The notes under the pieces are model-generated. The model ran no database searches, had not been told where the DNA came from, and saw only the letters and a program-made list of their open reading frames with translations. From a bacterium (GTDB lineage: Bacteria; RUG730; JAAEPJ01): a DNA stretch of 51,194 nucleotides. The position numbers were made by a program, and so were the translations under genes. Positions 18,275 to 27,257 of the stretch are shown piece by piece. Each line of letters begins with the position of its first letter. The stretch's first letter is position 1. The stretch is from contig JAAEPJ010000005.1 of the NCBI GenBank assembly GCA_024222485.1, forward strand, positions 1 through 51,194. Direction: 5' to 3'.

Positions 18275-19441
18275 ATGCTTTTATCTATAACTATAGTTTT
18301 TATGCTTGCTTTGTTTTTAAGTTATTTATTTGAAAAAATACATATTCCTGGACTGATTGGGATGATTGTTACTGGGATTATTGTAGGTCCATTTGTTCTC
18401 AACATTATTCCTTTGGAGATTTTAAGTGTTTCCAAGGATCTTCGTACTCTTGCTTTAATCATTATTCTAATTCGTGCAGGACTTGCAATTAATAAGTCGA
18501 CTTTAATGGAAGTTGGTAAGAATGCGGTGTTGTTAGGTATTCTGCCTTGTTTATTGGAGTCTTTTGCGATTATTTTTCTTTCCTTTTTGTTTTTAAAAAT
18601 GCCCTTGAAAGAGGCTGTTGTTTTTGCCTTTATTATTGCGGCAGTATCTCCTGCCGTAGTCGTTCCACAGATGATAAATCTATTGGAAAAAAAGTCTTAT
18701 CGTAAAATGCCTACTCTTATTCTCTCTGGAGCATCCCTTGACGATATTTTTGCAATTACAATGTTTTCTATTTTTTTAAAAATTGCAATTGGTCAAGCTA
18801 CTAATTTTTACTTGATACCTGTTAATATTTTTTTTGGTATTTTTTTAGGGATAATAATTGGGTTTATTTTTGTATTTTTATTTGAAAAAATGTCTGATAT
18901 CCGTGATACAAAGAAAATGTTGATTATGCTTTTAACGGCCATTTTATTTAACTCTCTAGAAAAGGTTTATCCAATAGCAACTCTTTTAGGGATAATGGTT
19001 ATTGGCTTTGTTCTACTGGAGAAACAAGAAAAAATAGCATATAGAATATCTCTAAAATTTAATAAACTTTGGATCGTAGCGGAAGTATTTCTTTTTACCT
19101 TGATTGGGGCAAAACTTAATATCTGGGCAATAAAAGAAACTGTACTCTTGACAATATTAATTATTTTTTTTGGGTTAATTTTTAGAAGCTTTGGGGTGTT
19201 ACTTTCTTTACCAAAACAGGTTTTTTCAAATCAAGAGCGTTTATTCTGTGTTTATTCTTACCTTCCAAAAGCGACTGTGCAGGCAGCCATTGGCTCTATT
19301 CCTTTGTCATATGGCTTTGAATATGGTGGATTTATTCTTCAAGCTGCCGTTTTAAGTATCCTAATTACAGCTCCTTTAGGTGCAATCTTAATCCGTAAAG
19401 CAAGTCTTAAATATCTTGACAGTTCCCGTCGTATTTCTTAA
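18275..19441 (+). CDS. Monovalent cation:proton antiporter (CPA superfamily)
   Basis: The 388-aa protein has about 12-13 hydrophobic segments and the antiporter motifs IIAAVSPAVVVPQM (about 121-134) and SGASLDDIFAI (about 151-161). Paired acidic residues in such motifs carry the exchanged ions in CPA proteins. It would exchange Na+ or K+ for protons at the inner membrane. It lacks the C-terminal RCK/TrkA-N domain of Kef-type proteins, so it is closer to short NhaP-like forms. Ion choice cannot be read from sequence. Confidence 0.82.
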   Translation: MLLSITIVFMLALFLSYLFEKIHIPGLIGMIVTGIIVGPFVLNIIPLEILSVSKDLRTLALIIILIRAGLAINKSTLMEVGKNAVLLGILPCLLESFAIIFLSFLFLKMPLKEAVVFAFIIAAVSPAVVVPQMINLLEKKSYRKMPTLILSGASLDDIFAITMFSIFLKIAIGQATNFYLIPVNIFFGIFLGIIIGFIFVFLFEKMSDIRDTKKMLIMLLTAILFNSLEKVYPIATLLGIMVIGFVLLEKQEKIAYRISLKFNKLWIVAEVFLFTLIGAKLNIWAIKETVLLTILIIFFGLIFRSFGVLLSLPKQVFSNQERLFCVYSYLPKATVQAAIGSIPLSYGFEYGGFILQAAVLSILITAPLGAILIRKASLKYLDSSRRIS

Positions 19442-19455
19442 ACTAAAAACATCCC

Positions 19456-19483
19456 TTGACTTTTTAAATTTTCAATATATATC
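19456..19483 (+). promoter_or_regulatory. Possible sigma-70 promoter for hpf/PTS cluster
   Basis: TTGACT (19456-19461) is followed after 16 bp by TATATC (19478-19483), about 70 bp before the hpf start. The match is moderate and the region is AT-rich, so chance matches are possible. It is the only good candidate in the 111-bp gap. Confidence 0.4.
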
Positions 19484-19552
19484 CTCTTATAGGCATCAGA
19501 TACAATGTATTTATGATAATTTTATAAAAATAAAAAAATCGGAGATTAAAAA

Positions 19553-20059
19553 ATGCGAATAAAAATTACTTCTCGAAATTATAAGTTGAAAGCCAATGAA
19601 CAGGATTATCTTGAAGAGAAAGTACAAAACTTTACTAAGTTTATGGATATTGACCATGTCGACATCATTATTAAAGAAGAAAGTTATGAGTATGTGTTGG
19701 AAGTAATCTTAAAAGCAATGCATAAAAATTTTATTATGAAGAAAAAAGGCTCTTCACTTGCAGAAGTAACAGATATTTTAGTTGATAAAATTAGCCATCA
19801 ACTTGGGAAACATAAAGAGCGGGTTAAATCACATAGAAAAGAAAAAAGCCAAATTGTCTTAGATGAGGTTGGGGCAGATAATCCTTACTCCTTGATTTAT
19901 CGCTCACTAGAATCACTTGAGGAGTATACACATGCAGAAGCAGCAGATAAGCTCATTCTAAGTGAGAGTAAATTTTTGGTTTATTTAGATAGTTATACTA
20001 AGCACATGTCTGTAGCTGTTTTGAAGGATAGTAAAACAATTGAGTTTATTGAGAGTTAA
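19553..20059 (+). CDS. hpf: Ribosome hibernation-promoting factor, long form
   Basis: Hpf binds the 30S subunit at the tRNA/mRNA sites and, in the long form, pairs ribosomes into inactive 100S dimers. The 168-aa protein has the N-terminal RaiA/YfiA domain (about 1-98) and a C-terminal dimerisation domain (about 110-168) joined by a basic linker. Long Hpf replaces the short Hpf plus Rmf pair of E. coli. GGAG lies 9 bases upstream. It opens the hpf-ptsN-rapZ cluster. The usual upstream rpoN is absent here. Confidence 0.93.
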   Translation: MRIKITSRNYKLKANEQDYLEEKVQNFTKFMDIDHVDIIIKEESYEYVLEVILKAMHKNFIMKKKGSSLAEVTDILVDKISHQLGKHKERVKSHRKEKSQIVLDEVGADNPYSLIYRSLESLEEYTHAEAADKLILSESKFLVYLDSYTKHMSVAVLKDSKTIEFIES

Positions 20060-20071
20060 GACTATAGTTTT

Positions 20072-20524
20072 ATGAAAATATCAAAGTATTTATCCGTAAA
20101 AAGAATTAAAATTGGTTTAGATGGTATTAATAAAAAGGCTACTTTAGCAGAGCTTATTGATATTTTACAAGAAGAAGATTTAAGTATTGATAAAGATGCC
20201 GCATTACAGGCTCTACTTGCGAGAGAAAAATTAGGGACAACAGGCATTGGTCATGGAATTGCTATTCCGCATGCTAAGCTTGAATCTATGAAAGATATTT
20301 CTGTCGTTTTGGGGATTTCACACAAAGGGATCAATTTTAAATCACTTGATGGTGAACCTGTCTATATTGTGTTATTATTTTTAGTCGCACCAACATCTGC
20401 TGGGGATCATCTCAAAGTTTTAGCCAAGGTGTCACGACTCTTAAAAGATAGGTTTTTAAGAGAGGAATTAAAAAAAAGATTGACTGCTGAGGAAATTATT
20501 AGATTGATCAAAGATAAAGAGTAA
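20072..20524 (+). CDS. ptsN: PTS EIIA, nitrogen/fructose type (PtsN-like)
   Basis: PtsN is the terminal phospho-acceptor of the nitrogen PTS and regulates targets such as K+ transport or sigma-54 dependent genes. The 150-aa protein has GIGHGIAIPHAKLES with active-site H67, and GEPVYIVLLFLVAP. It starts 13 bp after hpf. Its phosphate would come from the EI and HPr genes 5-7 kb downstream in the same orientation. Whether it is regulatory or part of a sugar route cannot be told from the protein alone. Confidence 0.9.
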   Translation: MKISKYLSVKRIKIGLDGINKKATLAELIDILQEEDLSIDKDAALQALLAREKLGTTGIGHGIAIPHAKLESMKDISVVLGISHKGINFKSLDGEPVYIVLLFLVAPTSAGDHLKVLAKVSRLLKDRFLREELKKRLTAEEIIRLIKDKE

Positions 20525-20621
20525 GCTTAAAATAATTTATTAAGAGTTTTTGTAAAGGGACTATGAAAAATTAGGTTAGTTGTGTTGTTTATTTTTACCT
20601 ATAGTTACTTAAGGGGTAGGA

Positions 20622-21488
20622 ATGGGGTTGAAAAAAATAGTTATTGTTACTGGGGTTTCAGGTGCTGGAAAAACAACGACATTGCAGTGTTTAGAGGATA
20701 TTGGTTATTTATGTATAGATAATATTCCTCTTTATTTTATATCGCAAATTTTAGCGACATTTACAGCGACTAAGAATGAACTTGAGAAAATTGCTTTTGG
20801 TGTGAATATCTTAGAACCGTATTTGATAGATCATTTTGAGGCTGTTCTTGAAACATTGAACTCTCAAGATTATATTTTTAAGGTAATTTTTTTGGATGCT
20901 GATGATCAAGTTATTTTAAGAAGGTTTTCTGAGACTAGGCGCCGACATCCCCTAAATAAGGAAAATCAAAAAACGACTGTTTTGAGTAATATCCTAGAAG
21001 AGCGCGATTTGCTTGAGGCAATTAAGGATAAGGCGGATAAGGTTATTAATTCTTCTAATCTTAATGCTCAGAAGTTGAAAGAAATGATTAAACACCTTTT
21101 TTTAACAGATAAAAATAGTTTAATGATTAATCTTGTTTCTTTTGGCTTTAAGTATGGTGTTCCTTTAGATAGTGATATGACTTTTGATGTTAGATTTCTT
21201 GCTAACCCTTATTATGATCCAGTATTAAAGCCATTAACGGGTAATGACCCAAAGATCCAAAATTTTGTGATGGAGACTCAAGCAGCCCAAACTTTTTTTA
21301 ATAAATTAAAAGATTTGTTTGATTTTTTAATTCCTGAGTTTGAAAAAGAAGGGAAAACATATTTAACTATCGGCATCGGCTGTACAGGTGGCAAGCATCG
21401 TTCCGTTACCATTTTAAATCAGCTAAAGGATTATATGCATTCCAAAGGCTTTAATGTTGGTGTTGTCCATCGTGATATTTTAAAGTAA
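20622..21488 (+). CDS. rapZ: RapZ (YvcJ) nucleotide-binding adaptor
   Basis: In E. coli RapZ delivers the sRNA GlmZ to RNase E and so controls glucosamine-6-phosphate synthase. In Gram-positives its homologue YvcJ is a nucleotide-binding protein. The 288-aa protein has an N-terminal P-loop VTGVSGAGKTTT (about 9-20), DNIP, and a C-terminal domain with TIGIGCTGGKHRSV. It sits between ptsN and yvcK, combining the proteobacterial (ptsN-rapZ) and the Firmicute (yvcJ-yvcK) arrangements. An AGGA precedes the ATG. Confidence 0.95.
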   Translation: MGLKKIVIVTGVSGAGKTTTLQCLEDIGYLCIDNIPLYFISQILATFTATKNELEKIAFGVNILEPYLIDHFEAVLETLNSQDYIFKVIFLDADDQVILRRFSETRRRHPLNKENQKTTVLSNILEERDLLEAIKDKADKVINSSNLNAQKLKEMIKHLFLTDKNSLMINLVSFGFKYGVPLDSDMTFDVRFLANPYYDPVLKPLTGNDPKIQNFVMETQAAQTFFNKLKDLFDFLIPEFEKEGKTYLTIGIGCTGGKHRSVTILNQLKDYMHSKGFNVGVVHRDILK

Positions 21489-21538
21489 AGTCTTTAGGGT
21501 TCTTCTTTAGTGTAAACTGGATCAATAAAAATATAAAT

Positions 21539-22522
21539 ATGAAAAAAAATGAAGCTTTTAAAAGGTTGAAAATAGTTTTAATCGGTGGTGGGACAGGTCT
21601 TTCAACAATTATTAAAGGATTGAAAAAATTTAATAGTAATATTTCTGCAATTGTCACAGTAACTGATGATGGGGGCAGTTCTGGTCGTTTGCGTAAGGAG
21701 TATGATATTATTCCTCCGGGAGATTTAAGGAACTGTTTGGTTGCACTTGCAGAAGAAGATAATATTCTGTCAGAGCTTTTTTCTTACCGTTTTGGAGGCA
21801 GTGGTGAAATTGCAGGACATAGTTTTGGTAATCTTTTTTTAATGGCAATGTCAGATATTTGTGGAGGGTTTGAAAAAGGGATTACGGAAGTCAGTAAGAT
21901 TTTAGCTTCTAAAGGAGAGGTTATTCCTTCTACTTTTTCTACGGTACACTTAGTTGCTCAAGATGAGCATAGTAATATTTTAAGAGGGGAGACGGAGATT
22001 AGTTCTCTTAAAGGCTCAATTAGAAGGTTAGAAATAGAGCCAAATGATGTTGATTCAGCACCGCAGGCTTTGACTGCTATTAACAATGCGGATCTTGTTA
22101 TTTTAGGTCCTGGAAGTTTTTATACGAGTGTTGTTTCAAATTTATTAGTTCCTGATATTACAAAGGTTTTAAAAAAATCCACTGCTAAGAAAATTTTTAT
22201 TTGTAATATAATGTCACAACCAGGAGAAACAGCGGGGTATAGAGCCGAGGAGTATCTATACATTTTAAAAGACTATATTGGAGAAAATATTATAGATTAT
22301 ATTTTCATTAATAATGGGGAGATATCTCCAGATTTGTTAAAAAAATACAAAAGTCAAAATTCATACCCTGTACAGTTTAATGACCAAGGAGGTATTAAAT
22401 TTTTACCGCAAACGAAAACAATAATTGCAGATTTTTTTGGTCAGGAACATTCACAGGATTCACTTTTTGCTCGTCATGATCCTGAAAAATTAGCAAAAAA
22501 AATAGTGGAAATTTCTATTTAA
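21539..22522 (+). CDS. yvcK: YvcK/GlmR-family protein (CofD-like fold)
   Basis: YvcK binds UDP-GlcNAc and controls the flow of carbon into cell-wall precursors in Gram-positives; it is also called gluconeogenesis factor. The 327-aa protein has IGGGTGLSTIIKGLK (about 16-30), TVTDDGGSSGRLRKE (about 39-53), PPGDLRNCLVAL and GHSFGNLFL, the full set of family motifs. The F420-biosynthesis enzyme CofD is ruled out by this motif set. There is no clear ribosome binding site. The usual third partner WhiA is absent. Confidence 0.94.
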   Translation: MKKNEAFKRLKIVLIGGGTGLSTIIKGLKKFNSNISAIVTVTDDGGSSGRLRKEYDIIPPGDLRNCLVALAEEDNILSELFSYRFGGSGEIAGHSFGNLFLMAMSDICGGFEKGITEVSKILASKGEVIPSTFSTVHLVAQDEHSNILRGETEISSLKGSIRRLEIEPNDVDSAPQALTAINNADLVILGPGSFYTSVVSNLLVPDITKVLKKSTAKKIFICNIMSQPGETAGYRAEEYLYILKDYIGENIIDYIFINNGEISPDLLKKYKSQNSYPVQFNDQGGIKFLPQTKTIIADFFGQEHSQDSLFARHDPEKLAKKIVEISI

Positions 22523-22627
22523 GCTGTAAGATTTAAATAGCTTGAGTAACTGCAAAAGTTTATTCAGAAGATGTTGTGTTTTTAGGTAACACTTCCCAGA
22601 GAATTTGATATTATCTAAGGGATGAAA

Positions 22628-23044
22628 ATGTCAATAGCAATTTTATTAATATGTCATCGGCAAATGGCTACTTATTTGAAAGATACAGCCGTCAATTTAA
22701 GTGGGGTTCAAAAAAATTTTGAAACGATTGGGGTTTTACCGATTGATGGAATCGAAAGTACCATGGATAAAATTACATTATCTTTAACAAAAATAGATAG
22801 TCATATTAAAAATATTTTAGTTTTTGTTGATATTTTTGGTGGAACTCCTTGTAATGCTGCAGCTAAGTTTTTCAGAGGTAAAACAAATATTACAACGGAT
22901 ATCATTACAGGTGTTAACCTGCCTATGATTTTGATTGCAATAGCCATTCGTGGGAATGCTAAAAACTTTGGTGAGTTTTTAGGCAGTGTTAAGGAAGAAG
23001 CAAAGAAAAATATTATTAGTTTGAAAGATTTGAACTTGCTATAG
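22628..23044 (+). CDS. PTS mannose-family EIIA
   Basis: This is the cytoplasmic phosphocarrier between HPr and EIIB. The protein begins MSIAILLICHRQMATYL, with the histidine at position 10 as in E. coli ManX. An earlier ATG at 22622 exists, but AAGGG leaves 6 bases to 22628 and position 10 for the histidine, so I prefer 22628. VDIFGGTPCNAAAKF and VNLPMILIA are the family's later motifs. It opens the mannose-type unit, with separate genes for A and B rather than the fused EIIAB of E. coli. Confidence 0.92.
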   Translation: MSIAILLICHRQMATYLKDTAVNLSGVQKNFETIGVLPIDGIESTMDKITLSLTKIDSHIKNILVFVDIFGGTPCNAAAKFFRGKTNITTDIITGVNLPMILIAIAIRGNAKNFGEFLGSVKEEAKKNIISLKDLNLL

Positions 23045-23052
23045 GAGCAAAT

Positions 23053-23559
23053 ATGAGCATTGTTTTATTTAGAATTGATGATCGGTTAATTCATGGACAG
23101 GTTGTTGAGGGTTGGCTTAATTATATTGATGTAGATATTCTTTTGTTAGCAAATGATACCGTTGCAAACGATGTGATGCAGAGAACCTTAATGGAGATGG
23201 CTATTCCTCAAGAAATTGAAATATTTATAGACAGTGTGAACAATATTATTAAAGTATACAGTAAGTTAGATCTAAAAAATAAAAATATTATGATATTGGT
23301 TGCTTCGCCTAAAGATGCATACCGGCTGGTAGATGCAGGGATTTATTTGCCTTCTATTAATGTTGGGGGAATCCACTTTTCTTCTGGTAAGGCTCAAATT
23401 TTAGAATTTATCTCCGTAGATGAAAATGATTGTAAATATTTTCATTTGCTTAGTGATAAAGGTGTGAAATTAGATGGCAGACCCCTTCCATCCTCTGAAA
23501 AGATTGATATTTTGAAAGATGTTTGTAGGTATGAAAGTATTAAAGGATCTGAGAAATGA
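23053..23559 (+). CDS. PTS mannose/sorbose-family EIIB
   Basis: EIIB passes phosphate from EIIA to the sugar during transport. The 168-aa protein begins MSIVLFRIDDRLIHGQVVEG, where H14 is the phosphorylated residue of the family, and keeps VGGIHFSSGK, close to the family's standard glycine-rich motif. It is 8 bp after EIIA and overlaps EIIC by 4 bp (ATGA), a tight transcription-translation unit. Confidence 0.94.
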   Translation: MSIVLFRIDDRLIHGQVVEGWLNYIDVDILLLANDTVANDVMQRTLMEMAIPQEIEIFIDSVNNIIKVYSKLDLKNKNIMILVASPKDAYRLVDAGIYLPSINVGGIHFSSGKAQILEFISVDENDCKYFHLLSDKGVKLDGRPLPSSEKIDILKDVCRYESIKGSEK

Positions 23560-24212
23560 TAACGACTTTGCTTTTTATTAGTTTGCTAGGTTCATTTTTG
23601 AGCTTAGATAATAGCTTAGTTGGCAATATTATGGTTTCAAGACCAATTGTGGTAGGACCTCTTATTGGATTGATAATAGGGGATTTAAATTTAGGTATTG
23701 AAATTGGATTTTTAATGGAATTTTTATGGGCTGATCTTTTATATGCAGGTACGGCAATTCCGATTAATTTGACTTTGTTTACAACAATTATTTTGGGTGC
23801 AAGTTATATATTACCACACTATGATGAGTCCTTTACTATGTTTATAATTTTGCTTACTATCCCTATGATTTTTATTTGCAGACAAATTGAGATAGGATTA
23901 AGATTATTTAATTCATTCATTGCGAATAAGTTAGAGGTCCTGATTATTAGGAATAAACAGTATAAGCGTGTTTATTTTTCTTTATTTCATGGTTTGTTTA
24001 TTTTTGTATTTGTAAATTTTATTTTAATTTTTGTTTGCATTACTTTAACATCTCAGTTAGCGAAGATATTATATTTGAGATTAGATATAAAGTTTATTAA
24101 GGCCCTCAGTTTAACATATAATGCTTTGCCTATTATTGGTTTCTTTGTTTTGTTGCATATTTTTACGCATAATTTTAAAACTGTTTTTAGAAATTTATTT
24201 AATAAAAATTAG
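23556..24212 (+). CDS. PTS mannose/sorbose-family EIIC, short form
   Basis: EIIC and EIID together form the membrane channel of the mannose PTS. The 218-aa protein has several hydrophobic segments and SRPIVVGPLIGLIIGD and EIGFLMEFLWADLLYAG, close to the conserved EIIC core. Family members are usually about 250-270 aa, so this form is shorter, mainly at the C-terminus. That could be a real lineage form like those in Deltaproteobacteria, or weakened transport. The start overlaps the EIIB stop. Confidence 0.88.
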   Translation: MITTLLFISLLGSFLSLDNSLVGNIMVSRPIVVGPLIGLIIGDLNLGIEIGFLMEFLWADLLYAGTAIPINLTLFTTIILGASYILPHYDESFTMFIILLTIPMIFICRQIEIGLRLFNSFIANKLEVLIIRNKQYKRVYFSLFHGLFIFVFVNFILIFVCITLTSQLAKILYLRLDIKFIKALSLTYNALPIIGFFVLLHIFTHNFKTVFRNLFNKN

Positions 24213-24254
24213 AGGGATTATTTTAGGTTTTTCTCTTTAAAAATGGAATAGGAA

Positions 24255-25028
24255 ATGTTAACAAAAAGAACATTAATACGAACGGCGATTAAAAGTTTTT
24301 TTATTCAAGCACTGTGGAACTTTGAAAAAATGCAAAATATTGGCATGATGTTCGTTTTGATGCATCCTCTCAGTAAGATTTACCGAGGTGATGCTCAAGG
24401 ATACCATAATGCGCTTAAAAGGCATTTAGATTTTTTTAATATTCATCCGTATATGGCAAATATTGTTATAGGTGTTGTTCTTGGTCTAGAAGAGCGGGTA
24501 AGCTTAAATAATGAAGATTTGGAAGCTGAGATTAATACTGTAAAGTCTACTATGGCAGGACCACTTTCTGCGATTGGAGATTCATTTTTTTGGGGGTTAT
24601 GGCGACCTGTTGTTACACTTTTAGTTTGTTTAGCATATTTTTTATTTTTCAATGTTAATGACTATAGTTTAGCAGGCACACTTTTTATTGTTTTTGGTTT
24701 TTTGGTAATTTATAACATCCCTCATATTATTTTAAGGTTTAAGGCTTTAAGAGTTGCCTATAGACAGGGTACCAGTGTCATTGTGTACATTAAGAAATGG
24801 CAGGATTTCAAGATAGAAGCTAAATTAAAATTATTAGGTTTTTTGTTGCTTTTAGGAATATTTGTGATATTCTTAATAAGAGCCAGACTAACCTTGCTTG
24901 AGTTTGGAAAGCTTTTGGCGATTTTTTTAGTTGTGGAAATTTTAAAACATAAGAAAGCTTCAACAGTTAAAATTATAATTTCAGTTTTATGTGTGTTTAT
25001 TTTATTGGCATATTTAAAGGTAGTATAA
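24255..25028 (+). CDS. PTS mannose/sorbose-family EIID
   Basis: EIID is the partner of EIIC. The 257-aa protein shows SFFIQALWNFEKMQNIG, LEERVSLNNEDLEAEINTVK and TMAGPLSAIGDSFFWGLWRP, the recognised EIID signature, followed by C-terminal membrane helices. AGGAA precedes the ATG. HPr starts at the base after its stop. All four mannose-family subunits are thus present in normal order. Confidence 0.93.
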   Translation: MLTKRTLIRTAIKSFFIQALWNFEKMQNIGMMFVLMHPLSKIYRGDAQGYHNALKRHLDFFNIHPYMANIVIGVVLGLEERVSLNNEDLEAEINTVKSTMAGPLSAIGDSFFWGLWRPVVTLLVCLAYFLFFNVNDYSLAGTLFIVFGFLVIYNIPHIILRFKALRVAYRQGTSVIVYIKKWQDFKIEAKLKLLGFLLLLGIFVIFLIRARLTLLEFGKLLAIFLVVEILKHKKASTVKIIISVLCVFILLAYLKVV

Positions 25029-25295
25029 ATGATTATAAGAGAGTTAATAATACAAAATAAGTTGGGTATTCATGCAAGACCTGCATCATTATTAGTACAA
25101 ATGGCAAACAAATTTGATGCTGAGATCACTATTGTTAAGCAGGGCAAGGAGATCAATGCAAAAAGTATTTTAGGCGTTATGATGCTCGCTGCAGAATGTG
25201 GTTCTACTATTAAATTTGTGGTAAAAGGTGTTGATGAAATGGTCGCAATTTCAGAATTAGAAAGCTTAGTAAATAATAAATTTAATGAAGATTAA
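25029..25295 (+). CDS. ptsH: PTS phosphocarrier HPr
   Basis: HPr relays phosphate from Enzyme I to the EIIA proteins. The 88-aa protein has GIHARPAS with active-site H15 and AKSILGVMMLA with S46, the residue phosphorylated by HPr kinase in species that have it. No hprK is seen in this window. It abuts EIID and is 135 bp ahead of ptsI. Since there is only one HPr here, it may feed both PtsN and the mannose EIIA. Confidence 0.96.
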   Translation: MIIRELIIQNKLGIHARPASLLVQMANKFDAEITIVKQGKEINAKSILGVMMLAAECGSTIKFVVKGVDEMVAISELESLVNNKFNED

Positions 25296-25430
25296 TTTTT
25301 TTGATATTCTAGATAGAGAGTCCCTTTTTAATTTAGCTACGGGGTATTTTATAGCAATCTAACTGGTTCACTGAGCGAATTTTAACATGTATCTTATTAA
25401 GTCTGCAAAATAAAAAAAGGCAAAAGAACA

Positions 25431-27140
25431 ATGATAAAAAATGGTATTCCGGCATCTCCAGGTGTAATTTTTGGTAGAGCATATATCTTTAATACAAAAG
25501 CATATCGCAAAAATATTATTAAGAGAACATTGTCAGATACTGAGATTAAGGCTGAAATTCAAAGATTTGAAGTAGCGATTGAGAAAACTAAGAAAGAACT
25601 GAAAGCAGTACATAAACGCGTTTTAATGGAGATTGGGGAAAAACATGCTAGCCTTTTTTATGCTTATACTTTAATTTTGGAAGATAGGCTTTTCAAAGAA
25701 GGAATTATTTCTAATATTGAACAGGGAATGAATGCTGAATATGCTTTACAGAAAGTTGTAATTAATATTGAGAAGACATTTAGCAATATTGAAGATGTTT
25801 ATCTGAAAGAACGAGAGAGAGATATTGAAGATGTTGTGGCTAAAATTGTAAATAACTTAAATGCTTCTGTAGAACAAGCTACAAGAAATATTAAACCTGG
25901 TTCAATTATTATTGCACACAAGCTTACTCCTGCTGATACTATGTCAATGAAAGGGCAAAATACTTTAGCATTCTTGACTGATATTGGAGGAAGAACTTCT
26001 CATACTTCTATTTTTGCTCAAGCATTACAGATTCCTGCTGTTGTTGGTATGCATAATATTACAGAAGTGGTTAATGAGGGGGATTTTTTAATTGTTGATG
26101 GTTATAAGGGCATAGTTGTTATTAATCCTTCTGAGGATGAAGTCTTAAACTATAAACAAGAAAAAGCGCGTTTGGAAGACCTTGATCGTGAGCTCGATAA
26201 GCTCCGCAATATTCCTGCTACGACTAAGGATGGTCTGGAGATTAAGTTACAGGCAAATATTGAGATTCCAGAGGAGATTGATACTGTTTTAATGCATGGT
26301 TCTAGGGGGGTTGGTCTTTACAGAACAGAGTTTTTATACTTAAATCATGAAGAGTTTCCTAAAGAAGAAGAACAGTTTGATAGATATAAATATGTTGTAG
26401 AAAGAATGATGCCATACTCTGTTACAATTAGAACGATGGATTTGGGTGGAGATAAATTTTTAGAGAAAATAGAAGGGTTGAATGAGCGAAATCCATTTTT
26501 AGGGTTGAGAGGCATACGCTTTTCTTTGAAATACAAAGATATTTTTAAAACGCAGTTAAGGGCTATTTTAAGAGCCAGTGCTTTTGGTAAAATAAAAATT
26601 ATGTATCCTATGATTTGTTCGTTAGAGGAGTTTTTGGAGGCAAATGAGGTTTTAGAAGAAGTGAAAGATGAACTTAACCAAAAAAATATTGTTTTTGATA
26701 AGAACATGGAAGTAGGTGCGATGATTGAGGTCCCTTCCGCCGTTTGTACGGTTGATATTATCTCAGAGTATGCTGATTTTTTTAGCATAGGGACGAATGA
26801 TTTAATTCAGTATTCTTTTGCTGTTGATCGAGCGAATGAGAATGTTTCGGATCTTTATAAACCTCATCATATAGCAATATTGAGAATGCTTAAAATTGCT
26901 AAGGATAAGTTAGAGAATAAAGAAGTTAGTATTTGTGGTGAAATTTCTTCAGATATGAAATTGGTTAAAGTTTTGATTGGCTTAGGTTTTAAAAGTTTAA
27001 GTATGAATGCTGCATTTATACCTAAAATTAAAGAAGTAATTATTAATACAACTTATCAAGATTGTCAGGATCTTGCTAAAAAAGCTTTGAATGCTAAGTC
27101 TGAAAAGGAAGTTTTAGATCTTTTGACATTTCAAGTTTAA
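25431..27140 (+). CDS. ptsI: PTS Enzyme I
   Basis: Enzyme I takes phosphate from PEP to start the PTS relay. The 569-aa protein has the standard length: an HPr-binding helical domain (about 35-145), the phosphohistidine motif GGRTSHTSI with H191, and the C-terminal PEP barrel with GLYRTEFLY, GLRGIRFSL, FFSIGTNDLIQYSF and the catalytic-cysteine segment ICGE. It lacks the GAF domain of the nitrogen-type PtsP, so it is a general EI. It closes the 7.6-kb cluster. Confidence 0.96.
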   Translation: MIKNGIPASPGVIFGRAYIFNTKAYRKNIIKRTLSDTEIKAEIQRFEVAIEKTKKELKAVHKRVLMEIGEKHASLFYAYTLILEDRLFKEGIISNIEQGMNAEYALQKVVINIEKTFSNIEDVYLKERERDIEDVVAKIVNNLNASVEQATRNIKPGSIIIAHKLTPADTMSMKGQNTLAFLTDIGGRTSHTSIFAQALQIPAVVGMHNITEVVNEGDFLIVDGYKGIVVINPSEDEVLNYKQEKARLEDLDRELDKLRNIPATTKDGLEIKLQANIEIPEEIDTVLMHGSRGVGLYRTEFLYLNHEEFPKEEEQFDRYKYVVERMMPYSVTIRTMDLGGDKFLEKIEGLNERNPFLGLRGIRFSLKYKDIFKTQLRAILRASAFGKIKIMYPMICSLEEFLEANEVLEEVKDELNQKNIVFDKNMEVGAMIEVPSAVCTVDIISEYADFFSIGTNDLIQYSFAVDRANENVSDLYKPHHIAILRMLKIAKDKLENKEVSICGEISSDMKLVKVLIGLGFKSLSMNAAFIPKIKEVIINTTYQDCQDLAKKALNAKSEKEVLDLLTFQV

Positions 27141-27145
27141 GTGTG

Positions 27146-27237
27146 AAAAATAGTTCAATTTAATATGCCTTAAGATATTATATTAGTTTGTAAAATTGAA
27201 ATTTTATAAACTTAACTTTAACTATTTTTGTTTTTTT
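27146..27237 (+). terminator. Possible terminator of the PTS cluster
   Basis: Arms AAAAATAGTT (27146-27155) and AACTATTTTT (27220-27229) enclose a second, smaller hairpin and are followed by G and seven T (27231-27237). The long loop makes it untypical, so confidence is limited. Confidence 0.4.
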
Positions 27238-27243
27238 AGTAAG

Positions 27244-27257
27244 ATATCGCACGATAT
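27244..27257. promoter_or_regulatory. Small palindrome upstream of lepA
   Basis: ATATCG (27244-27249) and CGATAT (27252-27257) form a perfect 6-bp palindrome with a 2-base gap, about 80 bp before lepA. It is operator-like, but no regulator is known for it and chance is possible. Confidence 0.25.
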
